Shown: positions 8,772-17,340, numbered from the stretch's first letter. The stretch: DNA of 64,000 bases from Sphaerimonospora cavernae (GCF_042435035.1 NZ_JBHMQT010000037.1:62001-126000); one strand, 5' to 3'. The notes: a model not told the origin generated them from the sequence alone. Translations and numbers: made by a program.

Positions 8772-9147
8772 CCCAGCATCCCCGACCGGTCCGACAGATT
8801 CCAAACCCACCCGAGCCGAGATCCCACCTGGGATTTTGGCAGCTCTGGCCGTCAGTAGGGTCGGGACTACGCTCGTTTACGGCTGAGAAGCTGACGGCCT
8901 GTTCAGGTAGGTGAGAACGGCGAGGACCCGGCGGCCGTAGCTGTCGTCATCGGTGATGCCGAGCTACGCCGACCACCTCAGGAGCGGGCGGCGTTAGGTA
9001 CGCCTCCACAGTTAAGTCGCGAGAGCGAACCCATCCACACTGCGGTACCGACGACGGCGTCCACTTTCGACTGGTTGTAGGCGACGCCGGACGGGTGGTG
9101 TTGCGTTTACTTCACTTGTTGCGGATACTGCGAATGAGGAGGTTGGC
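8772..9147. other. Intergenic region with palindrome and promoter
   Basis: An inverted repeat ATCCCA-CC-TGGGAT (8821-8834) sits just upstream of deoC and could be an operator for its regulator. On the minus strand 8881-9000 a short reading stretch (LGITDDDSYGRRVLAVL) looks protein-like but has no start or context; it may be a gene remnant. A plausible promoter for the antitoxin gene lies at 9101-9129 (TTGCGT, 17 bases, GATACT). Confidence 0.4.
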
Positions 9148-9603
9148 ATGGCAGACGTCCAGGCCAAACGTGTTCGCCCGGGAACGATCGACGCCGAGGT
9201 AGCCGGCCGCGCGATGCGTCGGATCAAGGACTATCTGATGCGGCATCCCGGGCAGGCGGCCATCCCTGTCGCAGGTGAGCATGGCGGCGAGGACGCGTTG
9301 GTCTTGCCCCGTGAGGCCGTGAGCCTGCTCGCCTTCATCCTTGCCCAGGCTGCAGAAGGGCGAGGCGTGACGGTCATCCCGTCTCACGCCGAACTCACCA
9401 CCCAGGAGGCGGCGGACATGCTGAATGTGTCACGGCCGTACCTGATCAAGCTTCTGGAGACGGGCGAGATTCCCTTCCGCCTGGTAGGCAGGCATCGGCG
9501 CATCACCTATGAGGCCCTCCAGGAATACAAGCGCCGCGACGACGCCGAACGGCGGGCCGCGGCTGACCGACTGGCCGCGCTGGGCCAGGAGCTGGGCATC
9601 TGA
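9148..9603 (+). CDS. Antitoxin with excisionase-type (MerR-like) helix-turn-helix
   Basis: Protein of 151 aa. The C-terminal half has an excisionase/MerR-like DNA-binding module (LTTQEAADMLNVSRPYLIKL, then GEIPFRLVGRHRRI and EALQEYKRR, about residues 82-132), followed by a charged helical tail. This arrangement is typical of antitoxins that pair with PIN-domain toxins; the N-terminal part probably neutralises the toxin. GAGGAGG is five bases from ATG. The toxin gene begins two bases after the stop but is broken, so the antitoxin may now act only as an autoregulator. Confidence 0.82.
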   Translation: MADVQAKRVRPGTIDAEVAGRAMRRIKDYLMRHPGQAAIPVAGEHGGEDALVLPREAVSLLAFILAQAAEGRGVTVIPSHAELTTQEAADMLNVSRPYLIKLLETGEIPFRLVGRHRRITYEALQEYKRRDDAERRAAADRLAALGQELGI

Positions 9604-9605
9604 TC

Positions 9606-9966
9606 ATGAGCCATGTGGTGATCTACGATGCCAACGTGCTCTACGGCAACACGCTCCGCGACCTGCTCATTCGCTTCGCGATGACGGGCCGTGTGCAGGC
9701 CAGATGGACCAACGACATCCTTGACGAGATGCAGCGTAATCTCGCCGCCAATCGACCGGGATATCCCCGAAGAGAAGCTGGTCAAGCTCCGCCGCCTCAT
9801 GAACTCGGCCATTCGGGACTGCTTATCCGTTGAGGCGGCCCCGCGTTGCTACCGTGGGCCCGTGACGGCAGAGGTACGGCGTGAAGTGATGAGTGACTCT
9901 CCGCGGCTGCCCGCCTGGGTGTTCCCACCCCCGGGAGGGTTCACCGCAGCGGACCCCGACCACTGA
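9606..9966 (+). pseudogene. PIN-domain toxin, frameshifted and truncated
   Basis: The start (VVIYDANVLYGNTLRDLLIR, with the first metal-binding aspartate) and TNDILDEMQRNLAANRP are a clear PIN domain N-terminus. At a GGG run (9758-9760) the frame is lost. The next frame continues the family pattern (DIPEEKLVKLRRLMNSAIRDC), so one extra base, or two missing, explains the break. After about residue 75 the similarity stops and the central and C-terminal acidic residues are missing. The frame then runs into an unrelated tail ending at 9966. The ribonuclease is therefore almost certainly dead. Confidence 0.8.
9862..9966 (+). pseudogene. Possible Uma2-type endonuclease N-terminal remnant
   Basis: A 34-codon stretch beginning at GTG 9862 reads SPRLPAWVFPPPGGFTAADPD before a stop. 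The PPPGGFTA-D pattern resembles the opening of actinobacterial Uma2-family (PD-(D/E)XK-like) proteins. Too short to be sure; it would be a leftover of a second decayed gene joined to the toxin remnant. Confidence 0.25.
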
Positions 9967-10033
9967 TCTCTGAGCAGTGAGTCGATCGCCCGATCGCACC
10001 CGGAGGGGGCCACGGACCGGCCGGGGGCGGTTA

Positions 10034-10246
10034 GACTCGGGGGCATCCGAAGGGGAGTAGTCCGAAATCCACTGATCGACATACTGGCCTAGCGTTCTGC
10101 GCTCGTGCCCGGTCGTGGAGCCCGTGCGGCGGACGAGACCTTCGGCCCGACAGTCATGTCCATCATGCTGCCGGGCCGAAGACCTGTCCGGAGAACTCCC
10201 CCGGTACGGAACGGCGGCCCGGCCGCGCCTTACGGAAAGGCGGCCA
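10034..10246 (+). promoter_or_regulatory. yybP-ykoY (manganese) riboswitch with RBS-hairpin expression platform
   Basis: The leader has the yybP-ykoY hallmark AAGGGGAGTAG (10050-10060) and the second conserved part GTCGACATACTGGCC-like (10075-10089) plus CGAGACC (10134-10140). A long P1 forms between GACTCGGG...CCGAAGG (10034-10053) and CCTTCGG..CCCGA..AGTC (10139-10154). The 3' strand can instead pair with CGGGCCGAAG at 10172-10181. A further hairpin at about 10220-10246 (GCCTT with AAGGC) partly encloses the ribosome binding site. The class is known to sense Mn2+ and precedes TMEM165/GDT1-type transporters, as here. Confidence 0.82.
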
Positions 10247-10816
10247 GTGCAAGCCTTCTGGATCTCCCTGGCGGTCATCTTCGTGGCCGAGCTCGGCGAC
10301 AAGAGCCAGCTCATGGCCCTGACCTTCGCGACCAGGTTCAAGCCGCTGCCGGTGCTGGCCGGCATCACGGCGGCGACCGCGGCCGTACACCTGGCGAGCG
10401 TCGCCCTCGGCCAGGTGGTCGGCGGCGCGATGCCGACCACCGCCATCTCGATCGTCGGCGGGATCGCGTTCCTCGGCTTCGCCGCGTGGACGCTGCGCGG
10501 CGACGAGCTCACCGAGGCGGAGTCGGCCAAGGCGGCCAGGACCACGCGGAACGCGTTCTTCGCCGTCGCCGCGGCGTTCTTCCTCAGCGAGCTCGGCGAC
10601 AAGACCATGCTCGCGACGATCACGCTGGCCACCCAGCACGGCTGGTTCGGCACGTGGATCGGCTCGACGATCGGCATGGTCGCGGCCGACGCCCTGGCCA
10701 TCCTCGTCGGCCGCTGGCTCGGCTCCCACCTGCCCGAGAAGTGGATCAGGTACGGCGCGGCCGCCGCCTTCGCCGCCTTCGGCCTGCTCCTGCTGGCCGA
10801 GCCGCTCCTGACGTGA
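10247..10816 (+). CDS. TMEM165/GDT1 family cation transporter (Mn2+/Ca2+ exporter)
   Basis: Membrane protein of 189 aa with six hydrophobic helices and the two diagnostic repeats ELGDKSQLMAL (near residue 15) and ELGDKTMLATI (near residue 118), whose acidic residues bind the cation. Family members export Mn2+ or Ca2+ in exchange for protons. The GTG at 10247 is chosen because the first helix begins immediately (VQAFWISLAVIFV) and GGAAAGG lies seven bases upstream. The upstream ATG version would extend through the riboswitch. Mn-responsive control by the leader fits manganese export. The stop lies one base from the end of the convergent LuxR gene. Confidence 0.93.
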   Translation: MQAFWISLAVIFVAELGDKSQLMALTFATRFKPLPVLAGITAATAAVHLASVALGQVVGGAMPTTAISIVGGIAFLGFAAWTLRGDELTEAESAKAARTTRNAFFAVAAAFFLSELGDKTMLATITLATQHGWFGTWIGSTIGMVAADALAILVGRWLGSHLPEKWIRYGAAAAFAAFGLLLLAEPLLT

Positions 10817-10817
10817 T

Positions 10818-13715
10818 TCAGCCCAGGAGGGAGAGGCGGTGGGCGGCGGCCGCCGCCTCGGCCCGGGTGGAGACACCCAGCTTGGGCAGGATGTTCGACA
10901 CGTGGACGCTGACGGTCTTGGCGGAGATGAACAGCTCGGCCGCGATGTCGCGGTTGCCGCGCCCGGCCGCCACCAGCCGGAGCACCTCCAGCTCACGCCG
11001 GGTCAGCGCCGCCGATGCGACAGCCTGTGCCGACGCGGCGGCCTGCCGTACCGGATCGTCGTCGAGGGGCGTGCCGACGCGGCGGGCGAGGGTCTCGATC
11101 CGGGTCACCAGTGGGGTGGCCCGCAGGGACATGGCGACCGGATGCGCCTCGCGCAGCCGGTCGGCGGCCCCCTCACGGTCACCCGCTCCGGCGGACCCGG
11201 CGGCCGCGTGCAGCAGCGCCTCGGCCCGGACATATGGCCGCCCCAGTTGCCGCCACGCCTGGGCCGCCGCGTCGAAGTCGCCCTGGTGGACGAGGCGGTA
11301 TGCCGCGCACGCCGCCCCGTTGCCGCGCATGTCGGCGGCCAGGTCGCCGGTCCCCGCGCGCAGCGCCGCGACCCGGACGGCGTCGACGGGCGCGGCGGCG
11401 TCGCAGACGAGCCGCATGGTGGCGAGCAGCCGCCAGCCCAGGGTGTCCTTCTTCGCCGGCACCGATTCGGCCAGGATCTTCTCCGCGACTTCGACCGCCT
11501 TCAGCGGTTCACCGCGCAGCAGATGCCAGGTGAGCAGCAGGAACGCGTTGTTCGCATGCTCCTGGGCGGTTTCATCCGAGCGCGGGGCGAAGGCGCCGAT
11601 CTCGGTGAGGAACTCCCGGGCGAGGTCCTCCTCACCCCGCCCGATGGCGATCTCCGCCTTCACCCGCAGCATGTGCCAGCGGTTACGCAGGGTGGAGCCC
11701 ATCCGCATCGCGTGTTCGACGACTTCGATCGCCTCGTCCCAGCGGCCGAGCGACGTCAGCGCCTCCGCCCGGTTGTTGGCGATGAACACCCCCTGATGGC
11801 GATATCTGCCGTACTGCCGGGCGAGCTTCTCGCCCTCGACGGCGAGCTCGACGGCCTCCTCCGACCGGCCGAGTTTGTCGAGCGCGTCCACGTTGTTGGC
11901 CAGCGCGCGCAGCACGATGCGGGGCGAGCTCAGCCGTCTCCCCATGCGCAGCGCGTGATCGTTCGTCTCGACCGTCCGGTCCAGGGCTCCGGAGACGGAG
12001 TGGCCGAGCGCCAGGTTGAGCAGCAGGTCGGCCTCCAGGCGTTCGTCGCCCATCTGGCGGGCGATGCGCAGCGCCTCCTCGGTGAAGGTGGTGCCCTCGA
12101 TGGTCTGCTCGGTCAGCATGAGCACGGTGCCCAGCCGGGTCAGGACGTTGACCCGTGCCTCGGTCGGCAGCGGCACCAGACGCTCGGCACGCCGGAGGTC
12201 GTCGAGCGAACCGGACTTGCCCTTCTGGCTGTTGATGTTGGCCCGGCGCACCAGCAGCTCGGCAACCCGTTCGGGCGCCGTCTCCTCGTCGAGCTCACTG
12301 AGCGCGGCCCGGACGAACTTCAGCCCGCGGTCCATGTCGCCGCTGACGTACGCCGCCTCGGAGGCACGTTCCAAGATCGTCACGTGGTCGACGCCGATCC
12401 GCTCGGCGGCGTCCGGCACCTTGTCCCACAGGGTCAGCACGCGTTCGAGCAGCTGGATCTGCTCGGTGTACGCGAACGACCTGGCGGCCTTCCCCGCCGC
12501 GTCCCACGCCGAGGTCAGCGCCCACTGGTCGTTTCGCGCCGCGTACCAGTGGTGGGCGATCTCGATGGCGGCCCGGCCGGGCGGCACGAGCGACCGGTCC
12601 TGTTCGATCTCCTCGGCATATCGCGCGTGCATCCGGGCGTGCTCGCCCGGCAGCAGTTCGTCGTGTACGGCCTCGCGGATGAGCGCGTGCCGGAACGCGT
12701 ACGCTCCCCCGTCGGCCACCTGCAGGACGTTGGCCGCTATCGCGGGCCGCAGTGCGTCCTCGAGCTCGGTGTCGGACAACACGCTGACCGAGGCGAGCAG
12801 TGCGTGGCCCACCCGGATGCCTCCGGCCGCGGCCGTACGGAGCACCCGCTGGGTCTCCTCGGGCAGGCGCTCGATCGACCCGAGGATCAGGTCATGGAGC
12901 GAGTCGGGGACCGTGCAGTCGTCCGCGGAGTCGAGCAGCGCCTCCACGAACAGCGGGACGCCGCCGCTTCGCGCGAAGACCGTGTCCACCTTGGTGAACT
13001 CCGGTGTGACGCCGAGAATGCCGGCCATCTGCGCGGCGACCTCGTCCTGGGTGAAGCGCGGCAGCTCGATCCGTACGACTCCCTCGACCCGGCCCAGCTC
13101 GGCGAGCACCGGCCGGAGGGGGTGCGTGCGGTGCAGTTCGTCGGACCGGTACGTCATGACCATGAGGACCGGCGACGCCCTGAGGTTGCGGCTGAGGAAC
13201 GCGATCAGATCACGGCTCGACCGGTCGGCCCAGTGGACGTCCTCGATGACGAGGACCACGGGTCGCCGTTCCGCGAGCCGTTCCAGCAGCATGAGGATCA
13301 GCTCGAAGAGCCGGGCGCGCGCCGTCTCCGTCTCGCCGTCCCCGCTGGGCTCGCCGAACTCCGGAAGGAGCCGGGCCAGGTCGCGGGCGGCGCCGTCTGG
13401 TAGGAGCGCGGCCACCTCGGCCGCGCTCGTCTCTCTGACGAGCTGCCGCAGCGCCGCGGTGAACGGAGCGTAGGCGAGACCCTCGGCGGACAGTTCCACG
13501 CAGCCCCCGACGAGCACGTGGGCGTCCTGCTGACCGGCCTGTTCGGCGAAGCTGCCGATCAGCCGGGTCTTCCCGACGCCGGCCTCGCCTCCGAGGAGCA
13601 CCGCCGCCGTGGCCTGCTTGCGGGCTTGGTCGAAGGCCTCTTTCAAGGTCTCCAGTTCCGCTTCCCGCCCGACGAAGACAGGACTCACTGCGCGGTGCGT
13701 CATGACCTCAAGCAT
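10818..13715 (-). CDS. Large LuxR-family regulator with AAA ATPase domain (LAL type)
   Basis: About 965 aa. The N-terminal STAND-like ATPase has Walker A GGEAGVGKTRL (about residues 38-48) and Walker B VVLVIEDVHWAD; the long middle is helical TPR-like (LGRWDEAIEVVEHAMRMG and similar units). The last 65 residues are a LuxR helix-turn-helix (LTRRELEVLRLVAAGRGNRDIA, then KTVSVHVSNILPKLGV). Such MalT/LAL regulators activate transcription after binding a small molecule and ATP. ATGs at 13715 and 13703 are both possible; an upstream in-frame start at 13766 lacks a ribosome binding site. No obvious target lies beside it. Confidence 0.92.
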   Translation of the reverse strand: MLEVMTHRAVSPVFVGREAELETLKEAFDQARKQATAAVLLGGEAGVGKTRLIGSFAEQAGQQDAHVLVGGCVELSAEGLAYAPFTAALRQLVRETSAAEVAALLPDGAARDLARLLPEFGEPSGDGETETARARLFELILMLLERLAERRPVVLVIEDVHWADRSSRDLIAFLSRNLRASPVLMVMTYRSDELHRTHPLRPVLAELGRVEGVVRIELPRFTQDEVAAQMAGILGVTPEFTKVDTVFARSGGVPLFVEALLDSADDCTVPDSLHDLILGSIERLPEETQRVLRTAAAGGIRVGHALLASVSVLSDTELEDALRPAIAANVLQVADGGAYAFRHALIREAVHDELLPGEHARMHARYAEEIEQDRSLVPPGRAAIEIAHHWYAARNDQWALTSAWDAAGKAARSFAYTEQIQLLERVLTLWDKVPDAAERIGVDHVTILERASEAAYVSGDMDRGLKFVRAALSELDEETAPERVAELLVRRANINSQKGKSGSLDDLRRAERLVPLPTEARVNVLTRLGTVLMLTEQTIEGTTFTEEALRIARQMGDERLEADLLLNLALGHSVSGALDRTVETNDHALRMGRRLSSPRIVLRALANNVDALDKLGRSEEAVELAVEGEKLARQYGRYRHQGVFIANNRAEALTSLGRWDEAIEVVEHAMRMGSTLRNRWHMLRVKAEIAIGRGEEDLAREFLTEIGAFAPRSDETAQEHANNAFLLLTWHLLRGEPLKAVEVAEKILAESVPAKKDTLGWRLLATMRLVCDAAAPVDAVRVAALRAGTGDLAADMRGNGAACAAYRLVHQGDFDAAAQAWRQLGRPYVRAEALLHAAAGSAGAGDREGAADRLREAHPVAMSLRATPLVTRIETLARRVGTPLDDDPVRQAAASAQAVASAALTRRELEVLRLVAAGRGNRDIAAELFISAKTVSVHVSNILPKLGVSTRAEAAAAAHRLSLLG

Positions 13716-13847
13716 GTCATGTCCCCTGTCGCGTTTCGCCGGATTTTTCGTGGGTTCGCCAGGCACTTAGCGACATGCCGGACACCATTCAGGGAGGCTG
13801 CCGAGCCCGGCCGGGAGGGAGGATCCGGCCGGGCCTTCGAACGCGGG

Positions 13848-14021
13848 TCATGACGTGCGGAGCTTGCCGAAGACGGCACGCGAGCGATGCCGCTCACCGC
13901 CGGACGGCTCGTCCCCCTTCCTCGCGGCCCGCGCCTCACGGGCGAGACGCTGCCGGGCGGCCTCCGCCCTGAGCTCGGCCGTACGACTCATGATCATCTG
14001 GTAGTGCAGCTCCGGACCCAT
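13848..14021 (-). CDS. Small charged helical protein, unknown
   Basis: Predicted 57-aa protein starting MGPELHYQMIMSRTAELR, rich in Ala, Arg and Glu and probably one long helix, with a basic tail. GGGGAG lies six bases from the ATG at 14021. This start is better than the upstream in-frame one. Proteins of this look are common in actinomycetes and have no assigned role. It stands alone between the LuxR gene and murB. Confidence 0.6.
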   Translation of the reverse strand: MGPELHYQMIMSRTAELRAEAARQRLAREARAARKGDEPSGGERHRSRAVFGKLRTS

Positions 14022-14129
14022 CGTGGTCTCCCCTTGCGTGTGCCTTCGCTTACACACTCAAGGTTCGGTCTAAGACCCCTGTTGCCACATCGGGCGGATG
14101 CCTTATCTATCGCCCCATCTTTGGGCGTA

Positions 14130-14168
14130 GGTCCCCTAAGACATCCTCATGACGTCTTATCCGGGGTC
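14130..14168 (-). terminator. Stem-loop terminator after murB
   Basis: An imperfect inverted repeat lies eight bases beyond the murB stop: TAAGAC at 14137-14142 pairs with GTCTTA at 14153-14158, extended by CCCC/GGGG with a short bulge. There is no long T run, as is common in actinomycetes. Confidence 0.55.
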
Positions 14169-14176
14169 CCGACGGC

Positions 14177-15244
14177 TCAGAGAGAGACCCCCACCATGAC
14201 GGGTTCGTTCACGAGCAGCACGCCGAACTTCTCGTACACGCCGTCGCGGACCTCCCCCGCCAGGGCCAGCAGATCGCTGGTGGCCGCCGCGCCCGTGGGG
14301 TTGGTGAGGGCCAGCGTGTGCTTGGTCGAGATGCGCACAGCCCCCTTTTCGTACCCCTTCGGGAACCCCGCGTTCTCGATCAGCCAGGCGGCCGGCACCT
14401 TGACCGAGCCCGAGCCGTCCGGCATCTCCCAGCGGGGGTGACCGGGGGCACGCAACTCCAGGTCGGCCGCCTGCTCCGCGGTGAGGACCGGGTTGGTGAA
14501 GAACGAACCGGCGCTGCGGGTGTCCGGATCGGCGGGGTCGAGGACCATGCCCTTGCCCCGGCGCAGGTCGAGCACGGCGGCGCGGGCCTCGGCCAGCGGC
14601 ACCCGTTCGCCCAGCCCCACGCCGAGCCGTACCGCCAACTCCTTGTACGCGATCGGCCCCGACATATCGGACCTGTGCAGGACGTAGGTGACCGCCAGCA
14701 CGACATGGCGCCCCTGGTCGTCCTTGAACGCGCTGTGCCGGTAAGCGAAGCCGCACTCGGCAGGCGACAGGTCACGCGTCTGCCCGGTCATCCGGTCGTA
14801 CACCCGGACTTCCGTGATCGTCTGGGCGACCTCCTGGCCGTACGCACCGACGTTCTGGATGGGCGTCGAGCCGACCCTGCCGGGAATGCCCGACAGGCAC
14901 TCGATCCCCGACCATCCTTCGGCGACGCATCGGGCGGCCAGGGCATCCCAGTCCTCACCCGCCTGCGCGGTGACCACGACCCGCTCGCCGTTCCCGTCCG
15001 CGTCGGCTCTGACGTCGACCCCTTCGCTGGACACGTGTACGGCGAGGCCGTCGAATCCGTCGTCGGACACGACGAGGTTGCTGCCGCCGCCCAGGACCAG
15101 CACTGCCTCGCCCTCGCGGTCGGCCTCGGCCACGATGCCGACGATCTCCTCCGGAGATCGGGCCTCGCTGAAGGCTCGGGCGGGCCCGCCCAATCGCAAC
15201 GTCGTGTACGGCGCGAGCCGTACCCCTGCCAACCGGTCGGCCAT
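14177..15244 (-). CDS. murB: UDP-N-acetylenolpyruvoylglucosamine reductase
   Basis: Cytosolic flavoenzyme that reduces the enolpyruvyl ether to UDP-MurNAc in peptidoglycan precursor synthesis. 355 aa. FAD-binding motifs are visible: TTLRLGGPARAF, VLVLGGGSNLVVSDDGFDG, GIECLSGIPGRVGSTPIQNVGAYGQ, then YRHSAFKDD. The proton-donor serine lies in SAGSFFTNPV and the glutamate of the active site in WLIENAGFPKG. Start ATG 15244. It is downstream of the hadA-hadB pair on the same strand, a common actinobacterial order, but separated by about 660 bases. Confidence 0.96.
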   Translation of the reverse strand: MADRLAGVRLAPYTTLRLGGPARAFSEARSPEEIVGIVAEADREGEAVLVLGGGSNLVVSDDGFDGLAVHVSSEGVDVRADADGNGERVVVTAQAGEDWDALAARCVAEGWSGIECLSGIPGRVGSTPIQNVGAYGQEVAQTITEVRVYDRMTGQTRDLSPAECGFAYRHSAFKDDQGRHVVLAVTYVLHRSDMSGPIAYKELAVRLGVGLGERVPLAEARAAVLDLRRGKGMVLDPADPDTRSAGSFFTNPVLTAEQAADLELRAPGHPRWEMPDGSGSVKVPAAWLIENAGFPKGYEKGAVRISTKHTLALTNPTGAAATSDLLALAGEVRDGVYEKFGVLLVNEPVMVGVSL

Positions 15245-15905
15245 ACGTCCTCTCAGCGGCTCCTCATCGGATTCCCGGCCCGGATTCCCGGCCGGATTCC
15301 CGGCCCGGGCCGCGCCGGCCGGACCAGGATATTCCTCAATCCGAGTCGGAGCCCGTGTCCGAGTCAGAGTCCTCGTCGTCCGCGTCGGTTTCCGCTTCCG
15401 TTTCCGCCTGGGCGATCGATCTGTCGATCCTCGACGTGGCCGAACTGCCGTCCCACAGCAGTTGCGAGGCGACCATGGACTCCGTCCCGGACTCCGTCAG
15501 AGCGGTCTCGATCGTGCCACCGGGGGCGATGTCGCGCTTGGCCTCCGTGATCTCGGCAGGACCCACGGTGTCCGCCGCCGCGCCGGCGGCCTCGGCCCGG
15601 GGCCGCGGCATCGCTCCCCCTATCGCGTCGCCGGTCCTCCCGGGCACCTGCTCCTCTGCCGCGACACCGGCGACGTCCTCGCTCTCCCGCTGCGAGACGA
15701 CCGGGTCCTCGATGCGCGTCCCCGCGTCCTCACGCTCACACCGATCGTGTCCAGCTCCGCGTTCAGACCGGTCGCGTTCGCGGCGATCGTCTTTACTGCT
15801 TCCCTCATTCACATCCCGACCGCTACCCACCCCCACCCCACCCAATGGCGTGATCTTGGAAAAGCTCACGGCACGGCGGGTTCGGGTCGGGGGTCGGTTG
15901 AGGAG
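15245..15905 (-). other. Long spacer between hadB and murB with doubtful acidic ORF
   Basis: The minus strand carries an open frame at 15336-15869 with GC-rich third positions in its distal part, ending in an Asp/Ser-rich tail (DEDSDSDTGSDSD). Its first third has poor codon choice. A different minus frame there (15725-15808, beginning MREAVKTIAANATGLNAELD) looks more protein-like. A single frameshift near 15715-15730 would join them into one acidic protein of about 150 aa. No family is recognised; it could be a decayed gene or chance. Confidence 0.3.
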
Positions 15906-16370
15906 TCAGGCGAGTTGGACGATGGCGCGGGCCTTGGACAGGACCCGGGAGTCGCCGGATTTCGCGGTGAGGACCACGATCACTCGGTTGCCGTCGAGCT
16001 TCTCCTCGATCCGGCCACTGATCGAGACCGTGGCGCCCTCGTCGTCGTCCGGGACCACGACCATCGAGGAGAAGCGGACGCCGTAGTCCACCACCGCGCC
16101 CGGATCACCCGCCCAGTCGGTGATGAAACGCCCGCCCTGGGCCATGGTGTACATGCCGTGGGCGATGACGTCGGGCAACCCGACCGCCTTGGCGTGGCGC
16201 TCGTTCCAGTGGATGGGGTTGAAGTCGCCGGAGGCTCCCGCGTACATCACGAGGTTCACCCGGCGCACCGGGTAGCCGACGGCCGGGATCTCCTGGCCGA
16301 CCTCCACCTCGTCGTACTTGACCGTCGCGATTCCGCCCTTGGCGGCCCCAGGCTTGGCCGTCATGGTCAC
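15906..16370 (-). CDS. hadB: MaoC-like dehydratase, HadB-type subunit
   Basis: Hot-dog protein of 154 aa with the hydratase-2 motif YAGASGDFNPIHWNERHAKA, carrying the catalytic Asp and His, then GMYTMAQGG. In actinobacteria HadB is the catalytic subunit of the HadAB (3R)-hydroxyacyl-ACP dehydratase; outside mycolate producers it probably serves fatty-acid elongation or acyl-CoA hydration. The start is a GTG at 16370 overlapping the hadA stop (GTGA); an ATG two codons later is the alternative. It follows hadA directly. Confidence 0.88.
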   Translation of the reverse strand: MTMTAKPGAAKGGIATVKYDEVEVGQEIPAVGYPVRRVNLVMYAGASGDFNPIHWNERHAKAVGLPDVIAHGMYTMAQGGRFITDWAGDPGAVVDYGVRFSSMVVVPDDDEGATVSISGRIEEKLDGNRVIVVLTAKSGDSRVLSKARAIVQLA

Positions 16371-16816
16371 GCCGCTCCCCCTCGTTCGACGATGGTGTTG
16401 TAGGCCCGACAGACCAACTCGCCCTCGCCGGTGCTGACATCGCTGCGGAGGGTCAGGAACTCGTTGCGGCCCACGCTGCGGATCTCGGTGATCGTGGTGG
16501 TGCAGTGCAGCCGGTCCCCCGCGTAGATGGGCCGCTCGTACTCGAAGCGCTGCTCGGCGTGGACCACCATGGCGAAGTCGAGCCCGAGTTCGGGATCGCC
16601 GAACGCTTCGCCGGCCGCGGACATGCTGAACACGATGGGGAAGGTCGGCGGTGCGACCACGTCCGGGTGTCCTGCCGCGACGGCGGCGTCTTCACGGTGG
16701 TAGATCGGGTTCTGATCGCCGATCGCGGTGGCGAACTCTGCGATCTTCACCCGGGATACCTCATAGGGGACGGACGCTTCGTACGCCCGCCCGACGAACT
16801 CACGGTTCAACGCCAT
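16367..16816 (-). CDS. hadA: MaoC-like dehydratase, HadA-type subunit
   Basis: Hot-dog fold protein of 149 aa beginning MALNREFVGRAYEASVPYEV, with FATAIGDQNPIYHREDAAVA and the family's central VVHAEQRFEYERPIYAGDRL. HadA-type subunits stabilise substrate binding and dimerise with HadB. It lies about 200 bases downstream of rpmG on the same strand, the conserved rpmG-hadA-hadB order of actinobacteria, and its stop overlaps the hadB start, so equimolar synthesis is likely. Confidence 0.88.
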   Translation of the reverse strand: MALNREFVGRAYEASVPYEVSRVKIAEFATAIGDQNPIYHREDAAVAAGHPDVVAPPTFPIVFSMSAAGEAFGDPELGLDFAMVVHAEQRFEYERPIYAGDRLHCTTTITEIRSVGRNEFLTLRSDVSTGEGELVCRAYNTIVERGGAA

Positions 16817-16962
16817 CAGGCCGGTGCTCCTTCACGCCAAGAGCTTTCGAGGCGACGGTAGCAGTCACCCGGTCCCCGCCCAACGCAAGAACCCGCGAGA
16901 ACCTGCGGCGCGCTGCGAGGAGCCACCGACTCGACGCACCCGGATGGGTGTGGACATGACAA

Positions 16963-16989
16963 ACCGGCGTCCCGTACGGGAACGCCGGT
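16963..16989 (-). terminator. Stem-loop between rpmG and hadA
   Basis: ACCGGCGT at 16963-16970 pairs with ACGCCGGT at 16982-16989 around a self-complementary CCGTACGG core. It can end or attenuate the tRNA-rpmG transcript before hadA. It has no T tract. Confidence 0.55.
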
Positions 16990-17022
16990 CGTGCTGGTCT
17001 TGGCTGGCCGGAGCCTTCGGCG

Positions 17023-17187
17023 CTATCGGGTCTCGCGGTGCGCCCGGTGCGTCTTGCAGTTGGGGCAGTACTTCTTCAGCTCAAGCCGATCCGGGTCGTT
17101 GCGCCGGTTCTTCCGCGTAATGTAGTTGCGGTGCTTGCACTCCTGGCAGGCCAGCGTGATCTTCGGCCTAACGTCTGTGGCAGCCAC
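17023..17187 (-). CDS. rpmG: 50S ribosomal protein L33
   Basis: 54 codons starting at GTG 17187 (VAATDVRPKITLACQECKHR) with NYITRKNRRNDPDRLELKKY and a second Cys pair YCPNCKTHRAHRETR. The C-x2-C pairs (CQEC and CPNC) mark the zinc-binding C+ form of L33. It is downstream of tRNA-Thr and tRNA-Met in the same direction, a frequent actinobacterial cluster. L33 sits near the E site of the large subunit. Confidence 0.95.
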   Translation of the reverse strand: MAATDVRPKITLACQECKHRNYITRKNRRNDPDRLELKKYCPNCKTHRAHRETR

Positions 17188-17266
17188 GTGGGAGTGCCTT
17201 TCTGCGTCTGGGACTACTGGACAACCCGAGCCGGAACCGCGACATACACGGAGCCGACGAGGGTAG

Positions 17267-17340
17267 TAGCGGAGGCCGGACTTGAACCGGCGACACAGCG
17301 ATTATGAGCCGCTTGCTCTGCCTGACTGAGCTACTCCGCC
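17267..17340 (-). tRNA. tRNA-Met (CAT), elongator type
   Basis: 74 bases fold into a full cloverleaf: acceptor GGCGGAG with CTCCGCT (first pair G-U), D-arm AGCTCAG, anticodon loop CTCATAA with CAT, and T-arm GTTCAAGTC. CCA is not encoded. The mismatch-free first pair type and standard anticodon stem argue for the elongator rather than initiator form. Lies 80 bases before rpmG. Confidence 0.93.

Noticed and set aside
10105..11796. 563-codon plus-strand frame
   Set aside because: Runs through the riboswitch, GDT1 and antisense to the LuxR gene; no motif, and Ser/Arg-rich as shadows are.
15355..16086. Ser/Ala-rich plus-strand frame
   Set aside because: Composition is that expected opposite an acidic minus-strand frame, and it runs into hadB antisense.
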